DNA of 64,000 nt, taken from contig RKQB01000001.1 of NCBI GenBank assembly GCA_003797895.1, forward strand, positions 201,822 to 265,821, read 5' to 3'. The stretch's first letter is position 1. Each line of letters begins with the position of its first letter. The position numbers were made by a program, and so were the translations under genes. The stretch comes from Cyclobacteriaceae bacterium YHN15 (GTDB lineage: Bacteria > Bacteroidota > Bacteroidia > Cytophagales > Cyclobacteriaceae). Below the pieces are notes generated by a model. It saw nothing but the letters and a program-made list of their open reading frames with translations. It was not told where the DNA came from and did not search any database. Below, piece by piece: positions 8,930-18,925 of this stretch.

Positions 8930-9165
8930 TCAAAATTCCAATCCCGAAATCAAGGGATGTTTCTCCCCGTCATTAGCGGGATCAGTATGGCGAAGGGTTT
9001 GTTCCAACATCCGACATCCGACTTCGGACATTCACACTTCCGTCTTCCCGAGAGATGTTTCGCTACGCTCAACATCACGAACAAGAACATCCGAAATCCA
9101 ATCCAACTTCCCACTGCCCACTTCTGACCTCCGACCTCCCAACTTCTTTCAACAAACAAACCTAA
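8930..9165. repeat. composite low-complexity intergenic repeat
   Basis: Most of the 8813-9266 spacer is built of short reiterated words (ACATCCGACATCCGACTTCGG; ACTTCCGACCTCC-type runs) plus GAGATGTTTCGCTACGCTCAACATCACG at 9052-9079. The latter matches, on the other strand, the block at 12028-12055. The spacer also contains a GCGGGATCAG fragment that recurs in other spacers. I see no credible gene: the small frames here are repeat-encoded. Confidence 0.6.
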
Positions 9166-9266
9166 CATTTACCATTCTTGTAATTACAAAAATTATACGA
9201 ACTTTATCATTTGTTAAGAAGTTTAATCCATTTGTACATTAAACAAGCACATTGACCCCAAATTCC

Positions 9267-10838
9267 ATGATCAAGTCCACGGTTGAACCTGAGTGTACCA
9301 GACAGTTTTCGTCTTTATTTTTAGATTATTTAAAAGAAAAACCTGAACTAAAATCCTTTTACAATAAATTCCCAAATCTTGAGAACTTTGAATCCCTGAT
9401 ACAAGAGAAGCAATTTGATTCGGAAAAAAGAGCAGTATTGGCAGCTTCCCTGGAAATCCAATATAAAGGGATGGATATAGCTGATCTCTGTTTTCAGCAG
9501 ATTCAGGCACTGAAAGATGAAAAAACATTCACTGTCACCACCGGCCATCAACTGAACCTTTTCACAGGACCCTTGTATTTTATTTATAAAATTGTGTCTA
9601 CCATTAAGTTGGCAGAAAAACTGAAAGTGGAATATCCGGACTATCATTTTATTCCAGTGTATTGGATGGCCACAGAAGACCATGATTTTGAGGAAATCAA
9701 TTATTTCAAGTTAGACGGGAAGAAATATCAATGGCATAGTAAGCAAAGTGGGGCGGTGGGAAATTTTCAATTGGAGGAAAGTTTTCAGACATTTTTCAGA
9801 GAGGTTTCGCATTTTGTTCCGGATTTTTTCAAAGAGGCCTATTTGAGTTCAAAAACTTTGGCTGAAGCAGTAAGAAAATATGTGCACCATTTATTTGGAG
9901 ATAGGGGCTTGCTGATTGTGGACGGAAATGATAAGTCCCTCAAAAGTTTATTCATACCGGTTATTTTAGAGGATGTGTTTAAACATTCACCTCATGAATT
10001 GGCCATTAAGCAAAGCGCAAAATTGGAAGAGCTTGGATATAAAAGCCAAATATTTCCCAGGGAAATCAACTTTTTTTACATGCATGATGATTTGAGGGAA
10101 AGAATAGAAAAAATTGACACTATATATAAGGTGTTGAATACTGATATTTCTTTCACAGAGGAGGAGCTAAAGCATGAGATAGAAGTCTTTCCGGAAAGGT
10201 TCAGTCCCAATGTAGTACTTCGGCCCCTGTATGAAGAAATTATACTCCCTAATGTAGCCTATTTGGGTGGTCCTGCTGAGGTATCCTATTGGTTGCAGCT
10301 TAAACCGGTTTTTGAACATTTCAAAATATCCTTTCCCGCTGTGCTTCCCAGAAATTTTGCCTTGGTGTTGGATTACGCCATCCAAAGAAAAATAGCTAAA
10401 ATGGGATTGGAGGACCGGGATTTATTCCAATCAGTTGAAGATTGGAAAAAAGAATTTGTTTCCAGACATGCCTCTATCGATTTTTCATTGGAAAAGGAAA
10501 AGCAGGTTCTGTCAGGTGTTTTTGAGGAAACAGGGGAAAAAGTTGTTTCTTTGGATAAAAGTTTGGCCGAAGCCTTTGAAGCAGGTAAAGTGAGAGCGAT
10601 GAAGATTCTGGAACAATTGGCCAAAAAAATCAGAAAAGCGGAAGAAAAAAAACAGGAAGTCCACATCCGAAGAAGAGAAGATATTCAGCAATACTTATAT
10701 CCCGGGGGCAGCCCTCAGGAAAGAGTGGAAAACTTTATGAGGTTTTATTTGAATGACCCCGGGTTTATTCAAAAGCTATATGCCCAATTTGATCCATTGG
10801 ATTTTGATTTTATGATCCTAAAAATAAAAGATGAATAA
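9267..10838 (+). CDS. bshC: bacillithiol biosynthesis cysteine-adding enzyme
   Basis: A 523-residue protein homologous to BshC, the last enzyme of bacillithiol synthesis, which adds cysteine to glucosaminyl-malate in the cytoplasm. The recognisable core is TTGHQLNLFTGPLYFIYKI, then YWMATEDHDFEEIN, LPRNFALVLD and a C-terminal coiled-coil (about residues 440-470) ending in a QQYLYPGGSPQERVEN block. The start was set at the ATG at 9267 rather than the TTG 15 bases upstream, because MIKSTVEPECTRQFSSLFLDYL fits the usual family N-terminus. Its 3' end overlaps the next gene by eight bases, so the two are translationally coupled. BshA and BshB are not in the window. Confidence 0.93.
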   Translation: MIKSTVEPECTRQFSSLFLDYLKEKPELKSFYNKFPNLENFESLIQEKQFDSEKRAVLAASLEIQYKGMDIADLCFQQIQALKDEKTFTVTTGHQLNLFTGPLYFIYKIVSTIKLAEKLKVEYPDYHFIPVYWMATEDHDFEEINYFKLDGKKYQWHSKQSGAVGNFQLEESFQTFFREVSHFVPDFFKEAYLSSKTLAEAVRKYVHHLFGDRGLLIVDGNDKSLKSLFIPVILEDVFKHSPHELAIKQSAKLEELGYKSQIFPREINFFYMHDDLRERIEKIDTIYKVLNTDISFTEEELKHEIEVFPERFSPNVVLRPLYEEIILPNVAYLGGPAEVSYWLQLKPVFEHFKISFPAVLPRNFALVLDYAIQRKIAKMGLEDRDLFQSVEDWKKEFVSRHASIDFSLEKEKQVLSGVFEETGEKVVSLDKSLAEAFEAGKVRAMKILEQLAKKIRKAEEKKQEVHIRRREDIQQYLYPGGSPQERVENFMRFYLNDPGFIQKLYAQFDPLDFDFMILKIKDE

Positions 10839-11397
10839 GGAAGCCATCAGATCGCTCTTCAAAGAAAAGAGAGGAGAATTAACCAAAGAGGAAATAAGGT
10901 CCTTATCCGATCAGATAATTGCTCATTTTTATGATTTTTTGTCCTCAAGGGCCAATGTAGATCATATTCATTTATTCCTTCCCATTGACCGATTGAATGA
11001 AGTGGATACTTTTCCTTTATTTTACAAGCTTCAGGAGAGAAATTTTCGGATTTATACTTCAATTGTGAATAACGCGAAGGAAGGCTTGGACACCTTGGAA
11101 ATAACACATACTACAAGATTTGTAAACGATGCATGGGGTATTCCCCTTCCGGCAGAAGCTATGAGGGTATCAACTGAAAATATTCAATTGATTTTAATTC
11201 CTTTACTTGCTTATGATACAAGAGGATACAGGCTTGGATATGGCAAAGGCTATTATGATAAATACCTGTCAGAGATGGACCCCCAGGTTTTGAAGGTTGG
11301 ACTTAGTTTTTTTGAGCCGGTTGACCGAATCCCTGAGGAACCCCATGATATTCCTTTGGATTTATGTATAACCCAAAATGGGATTAGGAATTTTTAA
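10831..11397 (+). CDS. 5-formyltetrahydrofolate cyclo-ligase
   Basis: A 188-residue enzyme that uses ATP to convert 5-formyl-THF to 5,10-methenyl-THF, returning the storage form to the active one-carbon pool. The N-terminus (NKEAIRSLFKEKRGEL) and the C-terminal nucleotide-binding loop GYGKGYYDKYL (about residues 134-144) are characteristic. Length is normal. It starts inside the end of bshC (eight-base overlap) and is followed by a separate small outer-membrane protein gene. The functional link with bshC may be no more than operon sharing. Confidence 0.93.
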   Translation: MNKEAIRSLFKEKRGELTKEEIRSLSDQIIAHFYDFLSSRANVDHIHLFLPIDRLNEVDTFPLFYKLQERNFRIYTSIVNNAKEGLDTLEITHTTRFVNDAWGIPLPAEAMRVSTENIQLILIPLLAYDTRGYRLGYGKGYYDKYLSEMDPQVLKVGLSFFEPVDRIPEEPHDIPLDLCITQNGIRNF

Positions 11398-11473
11398 GTA
11401 CTATTATGTTTTTTTTGATTTAAGTTTAAATTTGCAATGTTTTTAATTATAGACCGTTAGTAATTTAATTGTT

Positions 11474-11950
11474 ATGAAAAAATTAGGCTTTTTATTGATC
11501 TTTTTGATTGGTTTGACACTTTCCAACCAAAGTCAGGCGCAGTACACAACAGGTATTGGATTAAGGGCCGGAGTTTCAAGTGGCTTGACAGTCCGACACT
11601 TTGTCGGGCAGGAAACTGCCGTGGAGGGGATTTTGGCCACCAGGTGGGGTGGACTTATTACTACAGGTCTTTTCGAAATCCATAAGGATATCCGGGATGT
11701 CAAAGGTTTACTTTGGTTTTTCGGAGGGGGTGCCCACTTCGGTACCTGGAATGCCAAAAACAGTAACAGGTCTTGGGGGGATAATAGGGTCAGTACAGTG
11801 GCTTATGGATTGACGGGGATTGTAGGTTTGGATTATGCCTTTCCAGATGCGCCTGTCAATCTGTCCTTGGATTGGAAACCTGCCATCAATTTTGGAGAAG
11901 GTGGTTTTTGGTGGGATGAAGTGGCGATTTCCGTGAGGTATATATTTTGA
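11474..11950 (+). CDS. small outer-membrane beta-barrel protein
   Basis: A 158-residue exported protein with a signal peptide (residues 1-23, ending QSQAQ). The mature part alternates hydrophobic and polar residues in short strands rich in Gly and aromatics (GIGLRAGVSSGLTVRHF, YGLTGIVGLDYAF, WWDEVAISVRYIF) and ends in Phe, as expected for an outer-membrane barrel of about eight strands. Similar proteins are common in the phylum without assigned function. It follows the cyclo-ligase gene by 76 bases. Confidence 0.75.
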   Translation: MKKLGFLLIFLIGLTLSNQSQAQYTTGIGLRAGVSSGLTVRHFVGQETAVEGILATRWGGLITTGLFEIHKDIRDVKGLLWFFGGGAHFGTWNAKNSNRSWGDNRVSTVAYGLTGIVGLDYAFPDAPVNLSLDWKPAINFGEGGFWWDEVAISVRYIF

Positions 11951-11954
11951 GCTT

Positions 11955-12150
11955 AGGATGTCGGATGTCCGATGTTAGGATGTGGGGAGAGGGAAGACGT
12001 GAGACCCAAGACGGAAGTGGGACCTTTCGTCATGTTGAGGGCAGCGAAACATCTCTGTAAAATCGATGTGGGAAGATGTAAGCAGGATGTAGGAATAAAC
12101 CTTTCTTCCTGTTGATCCCGAATACGATCGGGAGAAACATCTCCCTTGTT
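11955..12150. repeat. composite intergenic repeat (inverse of 8930-9165)
   Basis: This stretch contains reiterated GGATGTCGGATGTCC words, CGTCATGTTGAGGGCAGCGAAACATCTC (12028-12055) and a GATCCCGAATACGATCGGGA hairpin (about 12113-12132). The order and strand are the inverse of the spacer before bshC, so the bshC / cyclo-ligase / barrel-protein block is flanked by inverted copies. The rest of the 937-base gap to 12887 is very AT-rich with no gene. A lone TAATTTTG at 12587-12594 could be a -7 element but has no -33 partner. Confidence 0.6.
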
Positions 12151-12887
12151 TTTGGATTTCTCGTTTTAAACAGCTACTGAAAGTACTCTTCACCAATTCA
12201 GAATAATATTTTGTTCTCTGGTTAAGCTAATTGGATTTGATCTACCTTAAAGAAAAAGAGATGTACCCCAAAATTACTTTTTAAGGAGTTAATTCTATCC
12301 CTTATTTCGGTTTTTGAAACCTAAAAATTGAATTTTCGCAAAAAATCGGCAACATGATCTATATTTTGCCCCCTGACTAAAAGAAGATTCAAAATTTTTT
12401 TCCTGAAAAGTCAAATTACTTTTAATTTCTCACGATATGGAAGTTTTTGAATTTGTATTGTGTAACAAAATACCATTACAAATGTGGAAATTTTAATGAA
12501 AACCAATTTACTGTGCACTTATGGCAAAAAACATTAAATAATTTTTCATTTTGAGAAAAAACGTCAATCAAAAAAATTACCAAATATAATTTTGATTTGT
12601 TTCGATTACAGTGGGTGTATTCTAGGGTTTAATACTGTATTGGGGGTATTTTCCAAATAATCACTTTTAAGCACCGCTCAACCTGTTTTTGTTCCGCTTA
12701 TTTCGATATTTCATCAATAATATTAATAAACATAGAAATGATATTGTTTTAGTTATTTTTTATATGTTAAAATTAGTTAAAAATTAAAATAATTGTGATT
12801 AATCAACCATATGAAGGAATCATTTGCCCATTTTGAAAAGTGCAATAAATAAATTTTATTTACGGATCAACTAAACTAAAATACCTT

Positions 12888-15800
12888 ATGAGAAAAGCTT
12901 TACTCTTTGTTATTGCGCTTTTCACCATGGCACTCACGTTTGAGGTGTCGGCGCAACAACGGGTAATTACCGGAAAGGTAATTTCCGATGAAGACGGACT
13001 GGGCCTGCCAGGCGCGTCCGTTCTCGTCAAAGGTACTACAATAGGTACTACCACCGATTTGGATGGTAATTACTCTATTAGTGTACCTGAAGGATCTAAT
13101 GTTTTGATCTTCTCTTTTGTGGGTTTAAAGACCCAGGAAGAATCGATTGGCAACAGATCTGTGATTAATCTTATTCTTGCCGTGGATGCCTCACAACTAT
13201 CAGAAATAGTTGTTACGGCGATCGGTATAGAAAAGGATAAGAAAGCCTTGGGTTATGCTGTTTCCACCGTAGGTGAAGAGCTAATCCAAAACAGACCGGA
13301 AGCTGACGTTTCCAGGGTGTTGCAAGGAAAAGTTGCCGGTGTGAACATCACTGCAACTAACGGTTTATCCGGTTCCGGTACCAACATCATCATCAGGGGC
13401 TATTCCTCTGCTACCGGTTCTAACCAGCCTTTGTTTGTCGTTGACGGTGTTCCTTTTAACACTAATACCAATGCAACAAATGGATTTACCACTGGTGGTG
13501 CCACCACTTCCAGCCGTTTCTTGGATATCGATCCAAACAACATTGAAAACGTTTCTGTGTTGAAGGGTCTTTCTGCCACCGTATTATATGGTGATCAGGG
13601 TAGAAACGGTGTAATTTTGATTACCACTAAATCCGGGGCCAGCAAAAGACGTGCAGCTGAAGTAACAGTCAATCAGTCATTGTTCAGCAACTCTGCGGCT
13701 TCTTTGCCTTCATTCGGTCAGATTTATGGTAATGGTTTCCAACAGCAGCCTGGATTGTTCTTCTCTAACTTTGGTCCAAGATTGGACATTGGTTTGCAGA
13801 CAGCGCATCCGATTGCCTCTTCCGGTGTGGCAAGCATCAGAAATGCTTTCCCTGAGTTTTTCGTACCCAATGCGGATGGAACACCATCCACTACACCTAT
13901 CAGGTACGATTATAAGGCATATGAAGACGTTTCTTCATTCTTCTTCAAAACAGGTTTGGTCTCCAATACTTCAGTACAGCTATCCGGTTCCAATGATAAA
14001 ACCGGCTATTCTGCTTCATTTGGTTATACCAATGATGAAGGCTTCATTCCGGGCAACAATTTGGAGAAATTCAACTTCGGCTTGGGTGTGAATTCTTCCA
14101 TCACGGAAAAGTTTTCAGTGAACTCTTCATTCACCTTTGCCATTACTGACCTTGTAACACCACCGGTCAATGCAGCTTTTGGATCAGGACCTTCGGGCGG
14201 AATTCCATCTGCTTTTGCCAACACCCTTTATCTTCCAAGATCTATTGATTCTGCGAATTTCCCTTTTGAGAATCCAAACGATAGATCCAATGTGGGACAC
14301 AGAGCAAATAATGACCAGGTAAATCCAAGATGGTTGACTAGAAATTATGTGAATACATCCAAGGTAAACAGGTTTTTCAATTCCACTTCATTGAATTATG
14401 ATTTCAATGATAAATTCTCTGCCACCTATAGAATAGGTTTGGATACTTATTCAGAGTCAAGAGAAAATAGATACAACAAAGGTGGAGGCGGAGGTGTAAG
14501 TACGCTGATCAACACAGGGTACTACAAAACCGTGTATGTTAGCAATACCATCTGGAACCAGGATTTGGTTTTGACTTATAGAACTCAGCTTTCTGATAAA
14601 ATAGGCTTCTCTGCTTTGTTGGGTGGTAACTCCCGATATGATGTGTATCAGCAGGATGGTTTGGCATCTACAGGACAACTTGCATTCGACTTGTTCAGAC
14701 ATTCCAACTTCCTTCAGGCATCTGCAAGAGATCCATTGAATAATCTGCCATTGAACTTCACAGAAGAGCAAAGAAGAATGGGTATTTATGCCAACGTAAC
14801 TTTGGATTATGACGACTATTTGTTCTTTAACTTGTCTGCCAGAAATGACTGGACTTCTACAGTAGAGCCTGAAAATCAAAGGATCCTGTACCCAGGAGCT
14901 TCTGTTTCCTTCTTGCCTTCTCAGGCATTCGACTGGAATTCTTCTACTGTGAATGACCTGAAGTTAAGATTTGGATATGGTACATCTGCAGGTTTCCCGA
15001 ATCCTTACAGCACCAGAAATATCTTGAACCAAAATGCCAGAGCATTCCAGAATTTGGGTGGTTCACTGTTTCAGACCCAGTCTGTAAGCACCGTTTTGGG
15101 TAATCCTAATTTGAAGCCTGAGTTGCACGAAGAATTCGAATTTGGAATAGAATCTACCATGTTCAACAATAAGTTGAGATTTGACCTTTCTTTGTATCAG
15201 AAAAATACCAGAAACCTGATTACCAATTCTCCGATTGACCCAGCAACAGGTTTTACCTCTACTGCGGTTAACATTGGTAGAATCAGAAACAGGGGTATTG
15301 AATTCCAGGCAACTGCTACTCCAATCAGCAGACCAAGTGGTTTCTCTTGGGAATCCATAGTAAACTTCACCCTGTATAGAACAGTGACCATGGAGTTGAC
15401 TGACGGTTTGGATGAGATTGTTGTAGCTGGTTTTACCGATTTGGGTAACTTCGCTATTCCTGGAAAACCATTCAACATCATCAAAGGAACTGGTTTTGCA
15501 AGAGATGAGCAGACTGGTCAGCCAATTGTATTGCCTTCAGGTGATTACCAGACAGCTGCTGAATTGGTTGAATTGGGTGATCCCAATCCAGCTTGGACAG
15601 GTTCTTGGATCAACACTTTCCGTTACAAAGGCTTCTTCTTCAACTTTATGATGGAGTACAGACATAAAGGAGTAATCTTCTCCAATACTGTAACAGCTAC
15701 ATTGGCAAGAGGTGTAACCAAAGATCCCGTGGTGGATAGAGAATTGACCTTCATCCTTCCAGGTGTGAAACAAGACGGTACGCCAAATGACATTCAGGTA

Positions 15801-16118
15801 ACTGCTTCCAACTACTTCTTCAACCAGTACCATACCGGTGCTGATGAATCCAACGTATTTGATGGTTCTGCAGTAAGATTGAGAGAACTTTCCTTTGGAT
15901 ATGATATTCCTAGCAGTATTATTTCCAAAACTCCTTTCAAGAGAGCTTCAGTTGCCTTGAGTGGTACTAACCTTTGGTTTAAAGCTTTGAACTTCCCTCC
16001 AAATATGAACTTTGATCCAGATGTATTGGGTACAGGTGTGGGTAATGGTTTAGGCTTTGATTTCGTAACCGGACCTAGTTCCAGAAGATTTGGTGGTACA
16101 GTAACCCTTACTTTCTAA
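12888..16118 (+). CDS. SusC/RagA family TonB-linked outer-membrane transporter
   Basis: A 1076-residue TonB-dependent importer. It has a signal peptide (residues 1-23, ending VSAQ) and a carboxypeptidase-D-like domain (about 25-100: GKVISDEDGLGLPGASVLVKG...GNYSISVPEG). A TonB-box-like stretch (SEIVVTAIG) follows, then the plug domain (about 115-230) with NIIIRGYSS, PLFVVDGVPF and GDQGRNGVILITTKSG. A 22-strand barrel ends in TVTLTF with a terminal Phe. It forms a lidded channel with the SusD protein encoded 20 bases downstream. No glycoside hydrolase, peptidase or sigma/anti-sigma pair adjoins, so the ligand (glycan, peptide or other) cannot be assigned. Confidence 0.96.
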   Translation: MRKALLFVIALFTMALTFEVSAQQRVITGKVISDEDGLGLPGASVLVKGTTIGTTTDLDGNYSISVPEGSNVLIFSFVGLKTQEESIGNRSVINLILAVDASQLSEIVVTAIGIEKDKKALGYAVSTVGEELIQNRPEADVSRVLQGKVAGVNITATNGLSGSGTNIIIRGYSSATGSNQPLFVVDGVPFNTNTNATNGFTTGGATTSSRFLDIDPNNIENVSVLKGLSATVLYGDQGRNGVILITTKSGASKRRAAEVTVNQSLFSNSAASLPSFGQIYGNGFQQQPGLFFSNFGPRLDIGLQTAHPIASSGVASIRNAFPEFFVPNADGTPSTTPIRYDYKAYEDVSSFFFKTGLVSNTSVQLSGSNDKTGYSASFGYTNDEGFIPGNNLEKFNFGLGVNSSITEKFSVNSSFTFAITDLVTPPVNAAFGSGPSGGIPSAFANTLYLPRSIDSANFPFENPNDRSNVGHRANNDQVNPRWLTRNYVNTSKVNRFFNSTSLNYDFNDKFSATYRIGLDTYSESRENRYNKGGGGGVSTLINTGYYKTVYVSNTIWNQDLVLTYRTQLSDKIGFSALLGGNSRYDVYQQDGLASTGQLAFDLFRHSNFLQASARDPLNNLPLNFTEEQRRMGIYANVTLDYDDYLFFNLSARNDWTSTVEPENQRILYPGASVSFLPSQAFDWNSSTVNDLKLRFGYGTSAGFPNPYSTRNILNQNARAFQNLGGSLFQTQSVSTVLGNPNLKPELHEEFEFGIESTMFNNKLRFDLSLYQKNTRNLITNSPIDPATGFTSTAVNIGRIRNRGIEFQATATPISRPSGFSWESIVNFTLYRTVTMELTDGLDEIVVAGFTDLGNFAIPGKPFNIIKGTGFARDEQTGQPIVLPSGDYQTAAELVELGDPNPAWTGSWINTFRYKGFFFNFMMEYRHKGVIFSNTVTATLARGVTKDPVVDRELTFILPGVKQDGTPNDIQVTASNYFFNQYHTGADESNVFDGSAVRLRELSFGYDIPSSIISKTPFKRASVALSGTNLWFKALNFPPNMNFDPDVLGTGVGNGLGFDFVTGPSSRRFGGTVTLTF

Positions 16119-16138
16119 TCACCTAAACGAAATAGACA

Positions 16139-17788
16139 ATGAAAAGAAGAATATATAGTTTATTTATCGCCTTGAGTTTATTGGTGGTAAGTGCATGTGA
16201 TCTGGATCTGCAGGATGATCCCAATGCAGTAACAGCTGCGACAGCAGATCCGAACCTTGTGTTGAATAGAATTCAAGTTGACTTTGCTGCTTTCTTCAAT
16301 ACCACGGGTAATAATGGTATGAGATTGACAAGGATGTTGAACCAGGGTTCCAACCTGTATGAGCAAGCCTATGTACCGGTTAACTTTAATGGTATTTGGA
16401 CTAATGCTTATGCTAATATCTTGAATGATATCAAGTTCTTGGAAGGTAGAGCAGAGCCTGCTAATTTTAGGAGACATTTGGGAATAGCCAGAACTCTCAG
16501 AGCGTATGTTTTGATGACTTTGGTGGATTATTTCAATGCTGTTCCCTATTCTGCGGCCTTAGATCCAAACGAGTTCAATCCAGGATATGATGATCCTGCC
16601 GCTATTTATGCTGCAGCATTGGCTGATTTGGCTCAGGCAAAGCAGGATTTTACAGTTGCCGTTTCTGCAGGTGCTCCTACTGATTTCTTTTATAATGGAA
16701 ATTATGGCAACTGGGTGAAATTAGTGAACACTTTGCAGTTAAAATTACAACTTAATAGAAAGTTGGTTGATGCTGCAGGTTCTGCTTCAGCGATTACCGC
16801 TTTGGTTGCAGAAAATAATTTCATCCAACCTGGACAGGAATTCGTGTTTAGATATGGAACCAATTTGACTGACCCTGATTCCAGACATCCAAGATTTGCC
16901 ACTGATTATACACCATCTGGAGCCGGTGACTATCAGTCCACCTGGTTTATGTGGCATATGACGGAAGAGAAAGGTTTTGATGATCCTAGAGCAAGGTTCT
17001 ACTTCTACAGACAAGTGCTTGTTAATCCTACAGATCCCGATGCATTAAGATGTTTGGGCGAGATTGCTCCAGGTCATTATCTGGCCAATGGTTTTCCTTT
17101 CTGTCTTCCTGGAGAGAGAGGATACTGGGGAAGAGATCACCTGAATGCTGAAGGTATTCCACCGGATGGTTTTGGTAGAACGGCTTGGGGTGTTTATCCT
17201 GCAGGTGGTAGGTTTGATAATAACGCAGGTCAGAACGTAAGTCCTACTGCAGGTGCAGCTGGAGCCGGTATACAGCCTATCATGTTGCCAGCATTCGTTG
17301 ACTTCATGTTAGCGGAAGCCTATCAGACAATCCCAAGTATCAAAGATACAGGGAAAGCAAAAGAATTTATGGGAACCGGTATGAAAAAGTCCTTTGATTT
17401 CGTTAGAGCTTTCTCAATTGCAAGTCAAGCGGGAACTATAAATGCATTTGAAGCATTGGCAACATATAATTCCAGAGTTGATAATTACATTGCCTATGTC
17501 AATGACGAATTTGATGCAGCCCCTGATGGCAGAAAAATGTACTTCATCGGTAGAGAGTATTGGTTGGCCCTGTACGGTAACGGTAACGAGTCTTATAACT
17601 TGTACAGAAGAACCGGTCAACCAGACGGAATGCAGCCAGGATTATTGGCAAACTTTGGTGATTTCCCAAGATCATTCTTCTATCCTAACAACCACTTGGT
17701 TACCAATAACCGCGCGGTTCAGAAGGGTTCTCAAAGAGAGCGGGTGTTCTGGGATACCAATCCTGAAGGTAACGATTGGGTGTATTAA
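16139..17788 (+). CDS. SusD/RagB family nutrient-binding lipoprotein
   Basis: A 549-residue surface lipoprotein with lipobox VVSAC (lipidated Cys20), followed by acidic residues (DLDLQDD) that favour export to the surface in this phylum. The body shows the helical tetratricopeptide-like SusD fold: an AYVLMTLVDYFNAVPYS helix pair, DPAAIYAAALADLAQAK, a late MLPAFVDFMLAEAYQ helix and an IGREYWLALYGNGNESYNLYRRTGQP block. It resembles the SusD_2 (SusD/RagB homologue) subgroup. It acts as the lid on the SusC channel encoded just upstream and captures its ligand. It shares the operon with the next lipoprotein gene, 19 bases downstream. Confidence 0.94.
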   Translation: MKRRIYSLFIALSLLVVSACDLDLQDDPNAVTAATADPNLVLNRIQVDFAAFFNTTGNNGMRLTRMLNQGSNLYEQAYVPVNFNGIWTNAYANILNDIKFLEGRAEPANFRRHLGIARTLRAYVLMTLVDYFNAVPYSAALDPNEFNPGYDDPAAIYAAALADLAQAKQDFTVAVSAGAPTDFFYNGNYGNWVKLVNTLQLKLQLNRKLVDAAGSASAITALVAENNFIQPGQEFVFRYGTNLTDPDSRHPRFATDYTPSGAGDYQSTWFMWHMTEEKGFDDPRARFYFYRQVLVNPTDPDALRCLGEIAPGHYLANGFPFCLPGERGYWGRDHLNAEGIPPDGFGRTAWGVYPAGGRFDNNAGQNVSPTAGAAGAGIQPIMLPAFVDFMLAEAYQTIPSIKDTGKAKEFMGTGMKKSFDFVRAFSIASQAGTINAFEALATYNSRVDNYIAYVNDEFDAAPDGRKMYFIGREYWLALYGNGNESYNLYRRTGQPDGMQPGLLANFGDFPRSFFYPNNHLVTNNRAVQKGSQRERVFWDTNPEGNDWVY

Positions 17789-17807
17789 TCTCTAAATCAC
17801 AGATATT

Positions 17808-18800
17808 ATGAAAATGAAAAAATTAGGTTATGGGTTGTTGATGTCTATCTTGATGGTGATTACCTCATGTACTGACTTCGTTGATCCGAATATACCATAT
17901 AAAACCTTTGATACGGCCTTGTACCTGCGTACAATCAGGTCAGCTCCGTCAAGCTTGAATTTTAACTTCTTTGATCTTGCCAGTGGCAAATTTCAAATTA
18001 CCATAGAAGCAGTTGATGCGGAAGAAGGAGAAACCTTGGAATCCGTTGAAGTACGGGTAAGACACAGAAGATTGATCCCTGGTGTGGGATTTGAATACAG
18101 ACCAGCCGGTACAGCCTCAACTGTGAATGATGTGTTGTTGAAGACACTGACCCGTTCTGATTTTCAGAAAGCAACTGAAAATCCTAACCATCCTACTACG
18201 CTTTATATAAGAGCTAATATCGAAGTCTCTTCAGCAGAAACATTTGCTGCGGTGGGTTTGACCAATGCTACTGTGGAAGCTGGGGACACGTTTGAATATA
18301 GGTTAGTAGCGACTGATAAATTTGGAAGGGTATTCGATTGGGCAAATAGATCTCCTGACGTTGCGGGGGGGCTTTTCTATGATTCGCCTTTCTTGTATAA
18401 CGTTCCTGTGGTCTGTCCTTCTGAATTGACCGGAACTTATCGTTATGAATCTTCCAATATGCAGTCAGGTTTTGGATCTTGTCCTGGAACAATTACAGGA
18501 GATGTAACTTTGACTGCCGGAACCGGAGCCAATTTTAATAGATATGCTGTATCTGATGCCACTTTTGGCTTCTGGGCATGTTATGGTGATTCTTGGGGCA
18601 ATGGTGCTGTATTCTTGAATGATGTGTGCGGTAGACTATTCTTCACTGGTACAGATAAGTATGGTGATGGATATACCTTCAACTTTATCAGCAATGATGG
18701 TGAGGAATTGAGGTTCACTTGGGTGAATGCATCCAATGAGACCGGTACTGTTACCTTGTTTGCCAATGAAGGAAAGCCTTGGCCTTCCACTTTATTCTAA
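17808..18800 (+). CDS. operon-linked surface lipoprotein, function unknown
   Basis: A 330-residue lipoprotein with lipobox VITSC (lipidated Cys21). The N-terminal half is beta-rich and looks like an Ig-like domain (FQITIEAVDAEEGETLESVEVRVRHR, TFEYRLVATDKFGRVFDW). The C-terminal 120 residues contain four cysteines (CPSELTGTY, GSCPG, WACYG, DVCGR) that could form disulfides in a small beta domain. By position, third after SusC and SusD and before a terminator, it is probably an extra ligand-binding surface protein. No named domain is recognised. Confidence 0.75.
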   Translation: MKMKKLGYGLLMSILMVITSCTDFVDPNIPYKTFDTALYLRTIRSAPSSLNFNFFDLASGKFQITIEAVDAEEGETLESVEVRVRHRRLIPGVGFEYRPAGTASTVNDVLLKTLTRSDFQKATENPNHPTTLYIRANIEVSSAETFAAVGLTNATVEAGDTFEYRLVATDKFGRVFDWANRSPDVAGGLFYDSPFLYNVPVVCPSELTGTYRYESSNMQSGFGSCPGTITGDVTLTAGTGANFNRYAVSDATFGFWACYGDSWGNGAVFLNDVCGRLFFTGTDKYGDGYTFNFISNDGEELRFTWVNASNETGTVTLFANEGKPWPSTLF

Positions 18801-18835
18801 GAGTTAAAAGTTAACTAGTAAACTTTCTTCATAAA

Positions 18836-18868
18836 AAAATCAGCGCCTTATGGGCGCTGTTTTTTTTG
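18836..18868 (+). terminator. rho-independent terminator of the SusC/D operon
   Basis: The stem CAGCGCC (18841-18847) pairs with GGCGCTG (18853-18859) around a five-base loop and is followed by eight T residues. It lies 40 bases after the third gene of the operon. Confidence 0.9.
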
Positions 18869-18925
18869 TATTTTATTACTCTACACTTAATATTCTGGAT
18901 GGGTTGACTGTATAACAAGGCTTCA

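Noticed and set aside
8876..9242. Overlapping small frames before bshC on both strands
   Set aside because: They are encoded by reiterated intergenic repeat words and have no protein family features.
12587..12594. TAATTTTG as the SusC promoter
   Set aside because: It lies about 290 bases upstream of the gene and has no -33 partner in a very AT-rich spacer, so a chance match is likely.
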